Part shown: positions 7,118 through 15,673 of the stretch, in pieces | Numbering within the stretch: the first letter of the stretch is position 1 | Layout of the letters: each line of letters starts with the position of its first letter | Origin: Planctomycetota bacterium | GTDB lineage: Bacteria; Planctomycetota; MHYJ01; JACQXL01; JACQZI01 | Assembly: GCA_016207825.1 (NCBI GenBank) | Contig: JACQZI010000008.1 | Coordinates: 255,763 to 319,762 of the forward strand | Length of the DNA: 64,000 nucleotides | Direction: 5' to 3' | Position numbers and translations under genes: made by a program | Notes under the pieces: generated by a model | The model's input: only the letters and a program-made list of their open reading frames with translations | What the model was told of the DNA's origin: nothing | Databases searched by the model: none

Positions 7118-8890
7118 ATGCCCAGCAATACAGAAAATCTGCCTGTTTATTGTCTCAATGCCTTTGTCTATTGTACACGTAGGTTTTATTATGAATATGT
7201 TGAAGGCTTGAGTGTCGTTAATGACGCGGTAGCTGATGGCCAGATAAAACACCGCCGGGTAGACGAAGGCGTTGGCAAAACGACCGCCCCGGACGAAGAG
7301 ACACTACAGACCCGCAGTTTCCATCTTTCGTCAGAGAAATACGGCATCACCGGTAAGATAGATGTTTTAGAAGAAAAGGATAGCGAATGTTATCCGGTAG
7401 AATATAAGAAACGAGCCTGTCCCCGTGACCAGAACGACCAGCCTTTTGTCTGGGATAATGATAAGATTCAACTCTGCGCCCAGGCATTACTGCTGGAAAG
7501 CAATAATTATGGGAATATAGCCAAAGGCTATCTTTATTACGTTGGCTCTAAGATACGGGTTGAAGTCGTTTTTGATGATACACTACGGCAGAAGACAATA
7601 GAGACCATTCAATCCGCCCGCGCCTTAGCCGATAGCGATAAAATTCCTGAACCGCTTAAAGATGATAACCGATGTATCCACTGTTCGCTTCTGCCTATCT
7701 GTTTGCCTGAAGAAACCGGCGCGATAAAATTACCACCAGACCCCGCCAAACCCATCAGACGGATTATCCCAGAAAAGTCAGAGGGCTATGTGGCTTATCT
7801 CAACCACCAGGGGGCGCGGGTCACCAAGAAAGGCGAGAATCTGGTTATCCTTGATTCCAAGGGCGAGAAATTGCAGGAACTTCATCTTTATCATCTGGAA
7901 CAGATAGTCGTCTTCGGGAATATTTCTATCAGCACACAGGCATTATCCTGCTTACTGGAAAATAATATCCCCATCGTTTATCTTTCCATCCACGGCAAGT
8001 TTAAGGGCGTAACCACCGGTATTCCGCCTAAGAATATCTCATTAAGAATGGCGCAATATGAGGCGGCGAATAACCAGGCGCTGGCGTTAGCAATCGCCCG
8101 TTCCATCACCGCTACCAAGGTTCATAACCAACGGGTGATGCTGATGAGAAATGCCCAGAATAACACGAAGCAAAGCGGAGTCCCGAATAATATCGGGAGT
8201 GAAGAAGCCAAATATAAACTCCAACATCTTATTTCGGAATGTGTAAATGCACCTGCTTTGGAATCATTGCTCGGATTTGAAGGCACAGCCGCACGGTATT
8301 ATTTTGGCTCGTTCAACGAGATGCTAAAGCGAAGCGACAGTCCCGAAAGATCGGGAATCCAATCGGGATTAAATGGCAATGGTTTTACCTTTTCCTTTGA
8401 GGGCAGGAATAAACGACCGCCGTCTGACCCGGTTAATGCCTTGTTATCTTTTGCATATGCACTATTGGCGAAAGACTGTTTCTCGGCTTGTTTGACCGTT
8501 GGCTTAGACCCGTATTTAGGGTTTTATCACCAGACTAAATATGGCCGTCCGGCATTGGCGCTTGACCTGATGGAAGAATTTCGTCCGATTATTGCCGACT
8601 CGGTTGTCCTGACGCTTATTAATAACAAGATGGTATCCAACAATGATTTCCTGATTAACAACGGAGCGAAGCGGAGTCCCGATAGCCATCGGGGAGGTGC
8701 CTGTTACCTTACAGAATCCGGCAGACGTTCTTTCTTTGAGGCGTATGAAAGACGGAGAAATGATGTGGTAACGCATCCGGTGTTTGGCTACCAAATGTCC
8801 TACGGTCGTGTTCTGGAAACACAGGCTCGTTTACTTGCCAGAGTAATTACCGGCGAAGCACCGGAATATATCGGCTTCAAGGTTAGATAA
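7118..8890 (+). CDS. cas4-cas1: Cas4-Cas1 fusion, spacer-acquisition nuclease/integrase
   Basis: A 590-residue fusion. Cas4 (~1-205) has N-terminal cysteines (C12, C19), a RecB-type core (D82 in 'GKIDVLEE', E95 and K97 in 'PVEYKK') and a C-terminal cluster C186, C189, C195, fitting an Fe-S exonuclease that trims prespacers and reads the PAM. Cas1 (~213-590) carries E388 ('GFEGTAARYYFGSF'), H471 ('GFYHQTKYGR') and the 'DLMEEF' segment (483-488), the usual metal-binding triad. The start at 7118 has a good ribosome site; an in-frame GTG at 7085 lies within the promoter. Fusions of this kind are known from types V-B and I-U/G. Three in-frame inserts derived from small palindromic elements interrupt variable Cas1 loops at about residues 351-362, 404-418 and 517-526. 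All catalytic residues remain. Confidence 0.95.
   Translation: MPSNTENLPVYCLNAFVYCTRRFYYEYVEGLSVVNDAVADGQIKHRRVDEGVGKTTAPDEETLQTRSFHLSSEKYGITGKIDVLEEKDSECYPVEYKKRACPRDQNDQPFVWDNDKIQLCAQALLLESNNYGNIAKGYLYYVGSKIRVEVVFDDTLRQKTIETIQSARALADSDKIPEPLKDDNRCIHCSLLPICLPEETGAIKLPPDPAKPIRRIIPEKSEGYVAYLNHQGARVTKKGENLVILDSKGEKLQELHLYHLEQIVVFGNISISTQALSCLLENNIPIVYLSIHGKFKGVTTGIPPKNISLRMAQYEAANNQALALAIARSITATKVHNQRVMLMRNAQNNTKQSGVPNNIGSEEAKYKLQHLISECVNAPALESLLGFEGTAARYYFGSFNEMLKRSDSPERSGIQSGLNGNGFTFSFEGRNKRPPSDPVNALLSFAYALLAKDCFSACLTVGLDPYLGFYHQTKYGRPALALDLMEEFRPIIADSVVLTLINNKMVSNNDFLINNGAKRSPDSHRGGACYLTESGRRSFFEAYERRRNDVVTHPVFGYQMSYGRVLETQARLLARVITGEAPEYIGFKVR
8171..8200 (+). repeat. Small palindromic element inside cas1, copy 1
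   Basis: AAGCGGAG followed by TCCCGA (8181-8186) and TCGGGA (8193-8198). It reads through in frame and adds a loop near residue 351. Confidence 0.6.
8325..8370 (+). repeat. Small palindromic element inside cas1, copy 2
   Basis: AAAGCGAAGCGACAG followed by TCCCGA (8341-8346), TCGGGA (8351-8356) and a further ATCGGGAT. It is in frame and adds ~15 residues between the Cas1 'SFNEML' and 'FEGRNKRPP' segments, which are usually close together. Confidence 0.65.
8664..8697 (+). repeat. Small palindromic element inside cas1, copy 3
   Basis: GAGCGAAGCGGAG followed by TCCCGAT (8677-8683) and ATCGGGGA (8688-8695). It is in frame and splits the normally continuous 'DFL..GG.CYLT..GR' Cas1 motif with about ten extra residues. 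Confidence 0.65.
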
Positions 8891-8924
8891 ATCCCCTCTG
8901 ACAAGAGGGGTAGGGGTGTGTAAA

Positions 8925-9206
8925 ATGAATTATTACATTATCGCCTATGACATCGCCGACCCCAAAAGATTAAACCGCATCCATAAAACACTTAAGGATT
9001 ACGGCAACCCTTTACAGTTTAGTATCTTTGAGTGTTACTTGACACGTAAGGATTTAATTATACTACAGGATAAATTAGAGAGAATTATCAATAACGCCGA
9101 AGACCGGATTATTGTTCTTGCTTTATGCCCGCCCTGCAAAGACCGGATAACGATTATCGGCAAACAGGAAATGCAGGAGCAACCAAATGGGGCAGTAGTA
9201 GTATAA
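8925..9206 (+). CDS. cas2: Cas2 spacer-acquisition protein
   Basis: A small protein of 93 residues starting at ATG 8925; a GTG three codons upstream is possible but lies in the G-rich leader. 'YYIIAYDIADPKRLNRIHKTLKDYG' is the classic Cas2 beta1-alpha1 with the conserved Asp, followed by 'QFSIFECYLTRKDLIILQDKL' and a C-terminal segment ending in 'IGKQE'. Cas2 dimers bridge Cas1 dimers in the integrase complex. It follows cas4-cas1 by 34 bp, a stretch that contains a small CCCCTCT/AGAGGGG inverted pair (8892-8909). The inverted element of the next entry begins only 16 bp after its stop. Confidence 0.93.
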   Translation: MNYYIIAYDIADPKRLNRIHKTLKDYGNPLQFSIFECYLTRKDLIILQDKLERIINNAEDRIIVLALCPPCKDRITIIGKQEMQEQPNGAVVV

Positions 9207-9221
9207 ACTATGCACAGAATT

Positions 9222-10512
9222 AACTTACTTCCTCGTCACCAATATATCCAAATACAACCCGGCCTGCTCCTTGATATACTTATAATCAATATGGCATTCG
9301 CCGCCGGTTTCGAAGTCATTCAGGTTAAGCGATTTATCAACGTACCCGGCGACCATCTCATTAGTTGTATCGTTTTCTTCCTTGATAATCGCCGTATCAT
9401 ATCCGCTTGCCACGATATTGGCGCCTGCCTGAATGAGGCGCTGGTTTATCGCCGCCTTGAAACTTCCTTTCAATGCTACCTTGGTAATCAATATGGGCAT
9501 GCCGTTAACCTGCTCATCACCGGAAAGCAACCCCTCGGCGATATTATCCTTGGTGAGCCAGAGTGCCGTTAGGGGAGCGACACCGAGCCCGTCCACTTTA
9601 GTGCCGGTAAATGGCAATACTCTGGCAAGCACCCCGCGCGAGTAATTCTCCTTGGCGTGCTCCACGGCTTCCTTGAAACGCTTTGCCGGGATGCCGTCCA
9701 CCGTCTCGTAAGCCTTTTCAAGATTATTCTTGCCGACCACCTGGCTTTGGTATCTGATTTCATCAGGAATTTTCTTCAAGAGCTTGGCGTTGGTCCGGAC
9801 GGCATTGATGTGGAATCCGTCGCGCCATTTCTCTCCCAAATCCTTAAAGGGCTCGGTATACACGGGGACGGCCTTGGTCATGTGCAGTAAGAGCTTCTCA
9901 TCGCTTTTCTTAGGCATAAATACTCCTTTCCGCAGATAAGCAATATCAATCTGACTAAGCAGTTGTTAATTGCTCACTGTTTACTTGTTACTTTTCACTA
10001 ATGGGGGAGTGGTCTTAACCAATCCCTATCTTTCTATCTGGTAAGCTATCAGATTATGCGAAGATAGTCAAGAATATTCATCACAAAGGGCATATCCGGC
10101 TATTGTAGTAGGTGGACATGTAGACAGTGCTGATAGGCCATGGTAATATTGACGGTTAGGCATAGTTATAAATACGGTATGTCATGGTATAATTATCCGT
10201 ATAATATATAGACATAGCTAATAGGATATAAACATATTGTCTGTATGCTACAATAATAATGACTATGGGTGATATATATGATGATACATGGATTTATAAT
10301 ACAATACTATAGGTCAATATAATATAGTTACAGGGGCATAATAGTATAGTGTGGGGGGGAGGGGGGCCATGCCCCCCTATGGTAGTATATATAGTAGACT
10401 AGTTGAAGTGGTTACACTACCTGTTGTATGAACCATATCGGGGTTTATGGAGTTATAGGGTTAGTAGGGTTTGGAGAGTCTATCGAGCCTATGAAGGTTA
10501 TTGGATGGGTGA
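9222..10512 (-). repeat. Left copy of a ~1.3-kb element, inverted relative to 62242-63576
   Basis: Gene plus AT-rich non-coding tail match the reverse complement of 62242-63576 almost throughout. The non-coding half (9918-10512) keeps long identical stretches, including a run of Gs at ~10352-10366 followed by GCCCCCC, and the conserved end 'GGAGAGTCTATCGAGCC'. No transposase or clear terminal inverted repeats were found. It begins 16 bp after cas2. Apart from the gene and a relic tail, the 9918-10497 stretch holds no gene. Confidence 0.85.
9225..9917 (-). CDS. Unknown soluble protein of the inverted element, with internal deletion
   Basis: A 230-residue protein starting 'MPKKSDEKLLLHMTKAVPVY'. 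A GGAAAGGAG ribosome site lies just before the ATG. No signal peptide, membrane segment or catalytic motif is seen; the protein looks helical in its first half and alpha/beta in the second ('ALKGSFKAAINQRLIQAGAN'). Compared with the copy near 63 kb it lacks 40 residues (exactly 120 nt) after 'YQSQVVG', while that copy lacks about 30 residues that are present here ('GLGVAPLTALWLTKDNIAEG' region). An ancestral protein would have had ~270 residues. The in-frame nature of the loss and the otherwise clean frame suggest it might still be made. I do not recognise the family. Confidence 0.7.
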   Translation of the reverse strand: MPKKSDEKLLLHMTKAVPVYTEPFKDLGEKWRDGFHINAVRTNAKLLKKIPDEIRYQSQVVGKNNLEKAYETVDGIPAKRFKEAVEHAKENYSRGVLARVLPFTGTKVDGLGVAPLTALWLTKDNIAEGLLSGDEQVNGMPILITKVALKGSFKAAINQRLIQAGANIVASGYDTAIIKEENDTTNEMVAGYVDKSLNLNDFETGGECHIDYKYIKEQAGLYLDILVTRK

Positions 10513-10620
10513 GATGACGATATCTTTAGCCTGGTCTCCGTTATTATCCACCATATTCTCACCAAGACTATAGAGCCAGAGCGTGCCTTTATCATCCACC
10601 TTATGTATAAAGGGATAACA
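10498..10620 (-). pseudogene. Relic C-terminal tail resembling a pseudopilin/lipoprotein end
   Basis: Reads '..DDKGTLWLYSLGENMVDNN' then 'GDQAKDIVISPIQ' and stop, with no upstream start. The D.D.G..LYSLG...NG pattern recalls the C-terminus of type II secretion pseudopilins. Similar orphan tails lie at 12619, 13957 and 62190. Confidence 0.5.
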
Positions 10621-10637
10621 GGGAATAGTATGGACGG

Positions 10638-12529
10638 TTAGCGTTGTTCCTGTAGGCAGATTTCGCAATCGCGAATTAAATCTTCCATCTGTTTCTTCAT
10701 GGCATGGCCCGGCGCTATTTTAATCAGTTTTTTAGCGTCTTCCATTGCTTTTTGGTAATCTTTTAGTGCCACATAAACATTAGCCCGGTTATAATAATTA
10801 TCCGGGTCTGCCGGGTTTAATTCTAATGCCTTGGAGAAATTTTCCATTGATTTAGCATAGTTGCCTTTTGCGTAATAACAAATGCCATTCAAGGAATAAG
10901 AACCCGAGTCCGCCGGGTTTAATGAAATGGCTTTTTCAAAATTCTTAATTCCCTCGTCCCAGTTTCTCAAATTGGTATACGCATAACCGATAAAATAATA
11001 ATACGTTGGGTATTCCGGGTCGGTTTTTGAGGCGTCTGAGGCGATTTGCAGTTGTTTTTGAGGGTCACCCGCGGCTTGCGTTATCAGCTCTTTTATTTTT
11101 TTCCTTTGTTCATTCAGCGCCTGCAGGCGTCTGGCTTCCTCTTCCTTTAGGCGTTTTTCATCTTCCAAACGCTTATTTTCCGCTTCCGCTTTATCGGTTT
11201 TTTCCTTTATTGCCTTGGCGCATTTATCCCGCAGGGCAATAACTGAATCATCGTCCGGTGCGAGCGCAAGCAGGCTGGCACATTCGGTCTTGGCTTCCTC
11301 GAATTTCCCTTCTTCGTAGTAATCCAGGGCGTTTTGGCGGTGCCGGGCAATACGGAGTGCGGTTTCGTTTGATGATATAACAGAGTTTACCGTAAAAACA
11401 GCCAGCGTAATGGCTATCGCCACCGCGGACGCCGATAATGCTTTATGCTTCATTATAACGCGGTATAATTTGGCAAGCGGTCCGACCGGTCGGGCGGAAA
11501 TGCTTTTCCCGTTTAAATAGTTTTTAATATCGCCGGCCAGTGCGCCGGCAGTTTGGTAACGGTCTTTCCTTTCTTTTTCCAGTGCTTTCAGGCAGATGGT
11601 TTCGATATCTTTAGGCAATCCTCGGACAAGGCTGCTCGGTGGTGCAGGAGCTTTGCGTATCACTTTTTCCAGTATCTGGTATAATTCCTTGCCTCGGAAC
11701 GGAGAATGTCCGGTTATGGCATGGTAAAGGGTGGCGCCTAAAGAGAAGACATCGCTCCTGGCATCTATGTTTTTCTTTTCACCCCGCGCCTGTTCAGGCG
11801 ACATGTAATCGGGCGTACCCAGTATCGTCCCGCTTAAGGTAAGCGAATGTTCGATTCCATCCACATCCTTTGCCAGCCCGAAATCCGTTAAATACGCCTT
11901 GAGTTTATCCTGAGCCTGGTCGAAGGATTTATCTATCAGGATATTAGATGGCTTAATATCGCGGTGGATGATTCCCTGGCTGTGGGCGTAATCCAGCGCC
12001 GAGGCAATGCTGGAGATGATTTCGGCAATCCGGCGTACCGGTAGTTTTTTATCCTTACTGTGGATGCAATCCTCAAGTGAAGGGCCTTCGATATATTCCA
12101 TGGTGAAATAATGGTATTTGTCCACTGTGCCGACTTCATAGACCTGGATGATATTGGGGTGTTTTAGCTTGGCAGAGGCGCGCGCCTCGCGCATGAAGCG
12201 TTCGACGGCGTCCTTGCTTTTAAGGACATTATTTTCAAGGCGACCTGCCTGTTTAAGCCCGGGTCGAGCGCCAGGTAGACCACACCCATACCGCCCTGTC
12301 CCAATTTTTTTGTCAGCTGATATTTACCGAAAAACTTGGCCGAGACCTGCGGGGCAGTGTATTCTTTTTTTAGCTCCTCCAGCCACGGTTTTACCCAGCG
12401 GTGTACTGCCAGCCGGCTGATTTTTTCCGGGTGGCGGCTGCGGAACTGGGTGACCTCCGCGCTCGCCCACCAGGCATTAAAATCCACCATCGATTTAAAC
12501 TCCCTGATTTTAAGCTTGGTTTTTTCCAT
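10638..12529 (-). pseudogene. Second TPR Ser/Thr kinase, disrupted by a -1 frameshift
   Basis: The N-terminal part (from ATG 12529) carries the same W-rich leader and glycine loop ([22 protein letters not shown]) as the kinase at 1564. The frame breaks near 12226, and the rest of the kinase ([31 protein letters not shown]), a membrane helix and TPRs continue in the -1 frame from about 12220 to 10638. An A-run (TTAAAAG) sits at the junction but does not form a classic slippery heptamer in the reading frame. Either a one-base deletion inactivated the gene or this is a sequence error. A 'QAQDK'-type insertion in the kinase between 'LIDKSF' and 'LKAYLTDFG' is also absent from the paralogue. If intact it would be ~630 residues with the same topology. 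Confidence 0.85.
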
Positions 12530-12535
12530 GTGTAA

Positions 12536-12564
12536 ATAATACAAATATTGCTTTATTTTATCAA
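12536..12564 (-). promoter_or_regulatory. Promoter of the second kinase, leaderless type
   Basis: On the - strand TTGATA (12564-12559), 17-bp spacer, TATTAT (12541-12536), then 6 nt to the ATG at 12529. Same geometry as the first kinase. Confidence 0.65.
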
Positions 12565-12618
12565 GTAATAATGCAGCACTGTGAGGTTATGGGGCATGTG
12601 GCTATGATATTTGAATGG

Positions 12619-12684
12619 TTATTTCATGGGGGAGAGAAGGATATCATCCTTCTGGTCGCCGTTATTCCCTATCAGGTCTTCGCC
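12619..12684 (-). pseudogene. Relic tail of pseudopilin-like type, second copy
   Basis: Encodes 'GEDLIGNNGDQKDDILLSPMK' minus its last residue boundary and then a stop, with no start. It sits between the kinase promoter and the 3' end of the next gene. Confidence 0.4.
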
Positions 12685-12717
12685 TTGCCCCCGATTTAAT
12701 ATACAGGCGGAGGTGGA

Positions 12718-13815
12718 TTATTGGCTTTCTGAGGATGCTTTTCCCAGTTTGCATATCCAAAGGGCGCCTTCTTTTACCACGTAAAACAATTCGTATCTTC
12801 CCAGCGCATCCTTTAAGGATTCTTTTAAGGGTTTATCTGCAATGGAAAAGCTTTTTATGGTAGCCGCATCAACAGTTTCCATGGTTTCCACTTCGCAATA
12901 AATCATTATATCATACTTGTCAACCAGGTAGTTTATTAAATCAGTCATAGTATGGGCCTTATCAATAATGATATTTTCTTTGGCTGTTTCAAGGACATTA
13001 AGTATTTTCTTTTCTGATTTATATTCGTCTTCTATCAATCCCACGATTGCCTGAGTTTTGTATGCCAGTTCGTAAATATTGGTATTGGCATAAGCGCTTT
13101 CGGCAACTTCCTCAATAGTTGTGATGTATACCGCATCATTTTTCACTACATATGACCAGCCCATTGTTTTGAGGATGTCTCGTAAAGCTGATTTTATTGG
13201 AATTTTTGCGGGACAATAGTATATCGGCAAGCACTGCTCAAGGTTGAATTTCTCATTAACATTGAATTTAACCTTGGGCTTATTCTCCGAAACAGGTAAC
13301 GATTTTTCGATATATTCAACCAACTGTTTTAAGGTAATTTCTTCAGAAAACTGAAAATCTATCCGGCAGTTTAAGGCGTCAATAACCGGCTGCGGCGGCA
13401 AAGAAAATCTATCCCGGATTTGCCTGGCACGGGTTTTTACCTCCGGGTCATCGTTTTGGGTCGCTGAGTAAATAGCCTGGCCGAGATTATCCAGCCTGGA
13501 TTTGATATCGGCTAATTCTTTTTCTTTTTCGCTGACCTTCTCGCTGATATTATTATAGTTTGTTTTCTCTGCTCTTAAAACATCTGTTTCTTCCTTTAAT
13601 TTACGCAACCCTGATAATATTTGGGCAGCGATTTCATTTAATTTCTGGCTTGCCTCATCCCGTGTTTCCCAGTCTTCATCCCCCAATTGCTTGATAAGTT
13701 CGGTGATTTTAGCGTAATCAAGTTTAGTGTCCGCTGGTTTAGAATCTTCTGCGCGGACTAAAAACGCCAAGAGGCTTGCCATAATCATGCCTATCAGCCA
13801 TATCTGCTTTTTCAT
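12718..13815 (-). CDS. Exported LGD-module protein with two secretin-N-like (STN) domains
   Basis: 365 residues. The signal peptide 'MKKQIWLIGMIMASLLAFLV' is followed by AED and one LGD module (~36-90, LIKQLGDEDWETRDEASQKL). A coiled-coil-like stretch (~70-115) lies within it. From ~160 come two similar alpha/beta domains, 'ITLKQLVEYIEKSL...PIKSALRDILKTMGWSYVVK' and 'MTDLINYLVDKYDIMIY...PLKESLKDALGRYELFYVVK'. This is the pattern of STN/secretin short domains that bind peptides or partner proteins at outer-membrane complexes. No pore domain follows, so it is not itself a secretin. AAGGAG precedes the ATG. Its 5' region is nearly identical to that of the gene at 17206. Confidence 0.8.
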   Translation of the reverse strand: MKKQIWLIGMIMASLLAFLVRAEDSKPADTKLDYAKITELIKQLGDEDWETRDEASQKLNEIAAQILSGLRKLKEETDVLRAEKTNYNNISEKVSEKEKELADIKSRLDNLGQAIYSATQNDDPEVKTRARQIRDRFSLPPQPVIDALNCRIDFQFSEEITLKQLVEYIEKSLPVSENKPKVKFNVNEKFNLEQCLPIYYCPAKIPIKSALRDILKTMGWSYVVKNDAVYITTIEEVAESAYANTNIYELAYKTQAIVGLIEDEYKSEKKILNVLETAKENIIIDKAHTMTDLINYLVDKYDIMIYCEVETMETVDAATIKSFSIADKPLKESLKDALGRYELFYVVKEGALWICKLGKASSESQ

Positions 13816-13850
13816 GTGTTTCTCCTTTTATTCGTGCACTTCCGTTGATG

Positions 13851-13878
13851 AGTATACTATTTAATGGCGGCATGTCAA
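13851..13878 (-). promoter_or_regulatory. Sigma-70 promoter of the STN-like protein gene
   Basis: - strand TTGACA (13878-13873), 16-bp spacer, TATACT (13856-13851), about 28 nt of leader with AAGGAGA before the ATG at 13815. Confidence 0.75.
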
Positions 13879-13956
13879 GGGTAAATCTAGAGTTTATAGG
13901 GTTCGCGGAGTCCATGGAGTCTGAAGAATTTGTGGAGTCAATACGGGGACCAATGG

Positions 13957-14075
13957 TTATTTAAGCGGGGAAATGAGGATGCCATCTTTCGGGTCGCCGT
14001 TATTATCTATCTGGTCATCGCCAAGGCTATAGAACTGGAGTATGCCTTTATCATCCACCGAATTTCTGGGCGGTG
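13957..14075 (-). pseudogene. Relic tail of pseudopilin-like type, third copy
   Basis: Reads 'DDKGILQFYSLGDDQIDNNG' then 'DPKDGILISPLK' and stop. No start or signal segment is attached. It lies just downstream of the gene ending at 14144. The 14076-14143 stretch holds a TTAGTGAATTAG / CTAATTCAC inverted pair. Confidence 0.5.
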
Positions 14076-14143
14076 TGGAGACTATCAGTTAATTAGTGAT
14101 TAGTGAATTAGCAGGGGAATCAGCCTTTTTCTAATCAACTAAT

Positions 14144-15646
14144 TCACTTCTTATCTTCTTTTGGCGCAAAGAGTTTGGAAAGTTCTTCGGGAAATGACGG
14201 GGAAAAATCAGCATAACTGCTCAGCGTAGTCAAAAACTTCTTGTTTCTGCCTAAGATATCATAAATTCCTACCGAATATATGCCGGATGGCTTCTCATCT
14301 TTAGGTGCGTAACCGAGAAGCAGAAACCATTTGTTATCAGGGCTCCACTTTAACTTCGGGATTCTCATCGGGTTTTTATCATGTCCATAATCATTGAGAA
14401 CCGTAACTTTTTGGGTATTCTTGTCGTTGATATCGCTGGTGAAAAGAGACATCGCCGCTTTATCAACAAGCCAAAATGCTATTTTTTGGCCGTCCGAGCT
14501 CCAGCAAGGTTCGCCTTCGTAAATATTTTCATCATCTTTGGCATCAGTAAGTTTTTTGAGATTCTGGCCATTTGAGTCAATGAGATAAATCCGCCGGAAG
14601 CCTTCTTTATTCCTGAAAGCAAAGGCAATCTTTTTATTGTTCGGGCTCCAGTTAATTGTATTCAAACTCCATAACAGTTCGCCTAATTCATCATTCTCAT
14701 CCTGGAAAGAGATATCATTAGTCAATCTGACCTGATTTTTTCCGTCCGAGTCCATTATATGAAGCTCAGGCATTTCTTTAATATAGGAAACAAAAGCAAT
14801 CTTTTTACCGTCTGGGCTCCAGGACGGGCTGACATTCTGACGTCTATTTTTAGTAAGCTGGGTGAGGTTTTCCCCATCCGCATCAACCGTAAAAAGCTCG
14901 TATTTTTCAGTTGTTTTGTCCTGAGCGTCTTTATTTGAAAGGAATAAAATCTTCTTGCCGTCCGGGCTCCAGCGAGGATTCAGGTTGTATCCGCCATTAT
15001 TAGTTAATTGCTTTCGGCCAGTTCCTTCTCTGCTAATAATGAATATTTCACATTCATTGTTTGTATTCATATTAAAAGCAATCCTTTTACCGTCCGGGCT
15101 CCATTCGGGGTTCCCGGTCATTAGCATATAACCGCCTCCAGCTGCCGGAATGGTGTCGTGGAATATAAGTAATCGTTTGTTCTCACCGTTGTAATCCGCT
15201 ACATAAAGCTCCTGTTTGGCGCTTTTTCCTGTCATCGCCGCCCATTCTACATAAACTATTTCATTGCGAAGTAGTTTTCGAAGGATGCCGTTAATGTGTA
15301 TAGCACGAGTTTTTATTTCGAGGTCAATGCTTTTGGATGCTTCGTTCAGGGATTCGGCAAGATGCTTTATTTCTGCCAAAAGCTTTGCCAGCTCCTTATC
15401 ATTCTCTTTACTTTTAGCCTCATTCCTAACCTTTTTATACTGCTCAAATAATTTACCGCCGTATTCAATTAAATCATTCTGCGCCTTATCCCGCGTTTCC
15501 CAGTTGTCATCGCCTAACTGCTTAATCAACCCGTTTATTTTAGCGTCATCTGGTTTGGTATTCGTTTGTTTGGCGTCTTCGGCGCGAACCAACCAGACCA
15601 AAAGGCTTGCCAGTATCATGCTTACGAGACATATTCGCCTTTTCAT
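14144..15646 (-). CDS. Exported LGD-module protein with TolB/WD40-like propeller
   Basis: 500 residues. A signal peptide (~1-22) leads into 'AEDAKQTNTKPDDAKINGLI' and the LGD module (LIKQLGDDNWETRDKAQNDL). From ~130 on there are repeated 'WSPDGKKIAF' blades with 'I..IDSDG.N...LT' strands (at least six), the signature of TolB-type PD40 propellers. TolB propellers bind envelope proteins, and a protein-binding role in the periplasm is plausible. It follows the HEAT protein gene by 27 bp and is probably co-transcribed with it. Its first ~50 codons are almost identical to that gene at DNA level. Confidence 0.88.
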   Translation of the reverse strand: MKRRICLVSMILASLLVWLVRAEDAKQTNTKPDDAKINGLIKQLGDDNWETRDKAQNDLIEYGGKLFEQYKKVRNEAKSKENDKELAKLLAEIKHLAESLNEASKSIDLEIKTRAIHINGILRKLLRNEIVYVEWAAMTGKSAKQELYVADYNGENKRLLIFHDTIPAAGGGYMLMTGNPEWSPDGKRIAFNMNTNNECEIFIISREGTGRKQLTNNGGYNLNPRWSPDGKKILFLSNKDAQDKTTEKYELFTVDADGENLTQLTKNRRQNVSPSWSPDGKKIAFVSYIKEMPELHIMDSDGKNQVRLTNDISFQDENDELGELLWSLNTINWSPNNKKIAFAFRNKEGFRRIYLIDSNGQNLKKLTDAKDDENIYEGEPCWSSDGQKIAFWLVDKAAMSLFTSDINDKNTQKVTVLNDYGHDKNPMRIPKLKWSPDNKWFLLLGYAPKDEKPSGIYSVGIYDILGRNKKFLTTLSSYADFSPSFPEELSKLFAPKEDKK

Positions 15647-15673
15647 GTATTTCTCTCTCTTAATAATAGCAGG

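Noticed and set aside
9210..9939. Several + strand frames after cas2
   Set aside because: They oppose the well-preserved element gene on the - strand, whose protein is conserved in the second copy.
12215..12240. Programmed -1 frameshifting in the second kinase
   Set aside because: The A-run is not in a standard X_XXY_YYZ frame, and the paralogue at 1564 is unbroken; mutation or sequence error is simpler.
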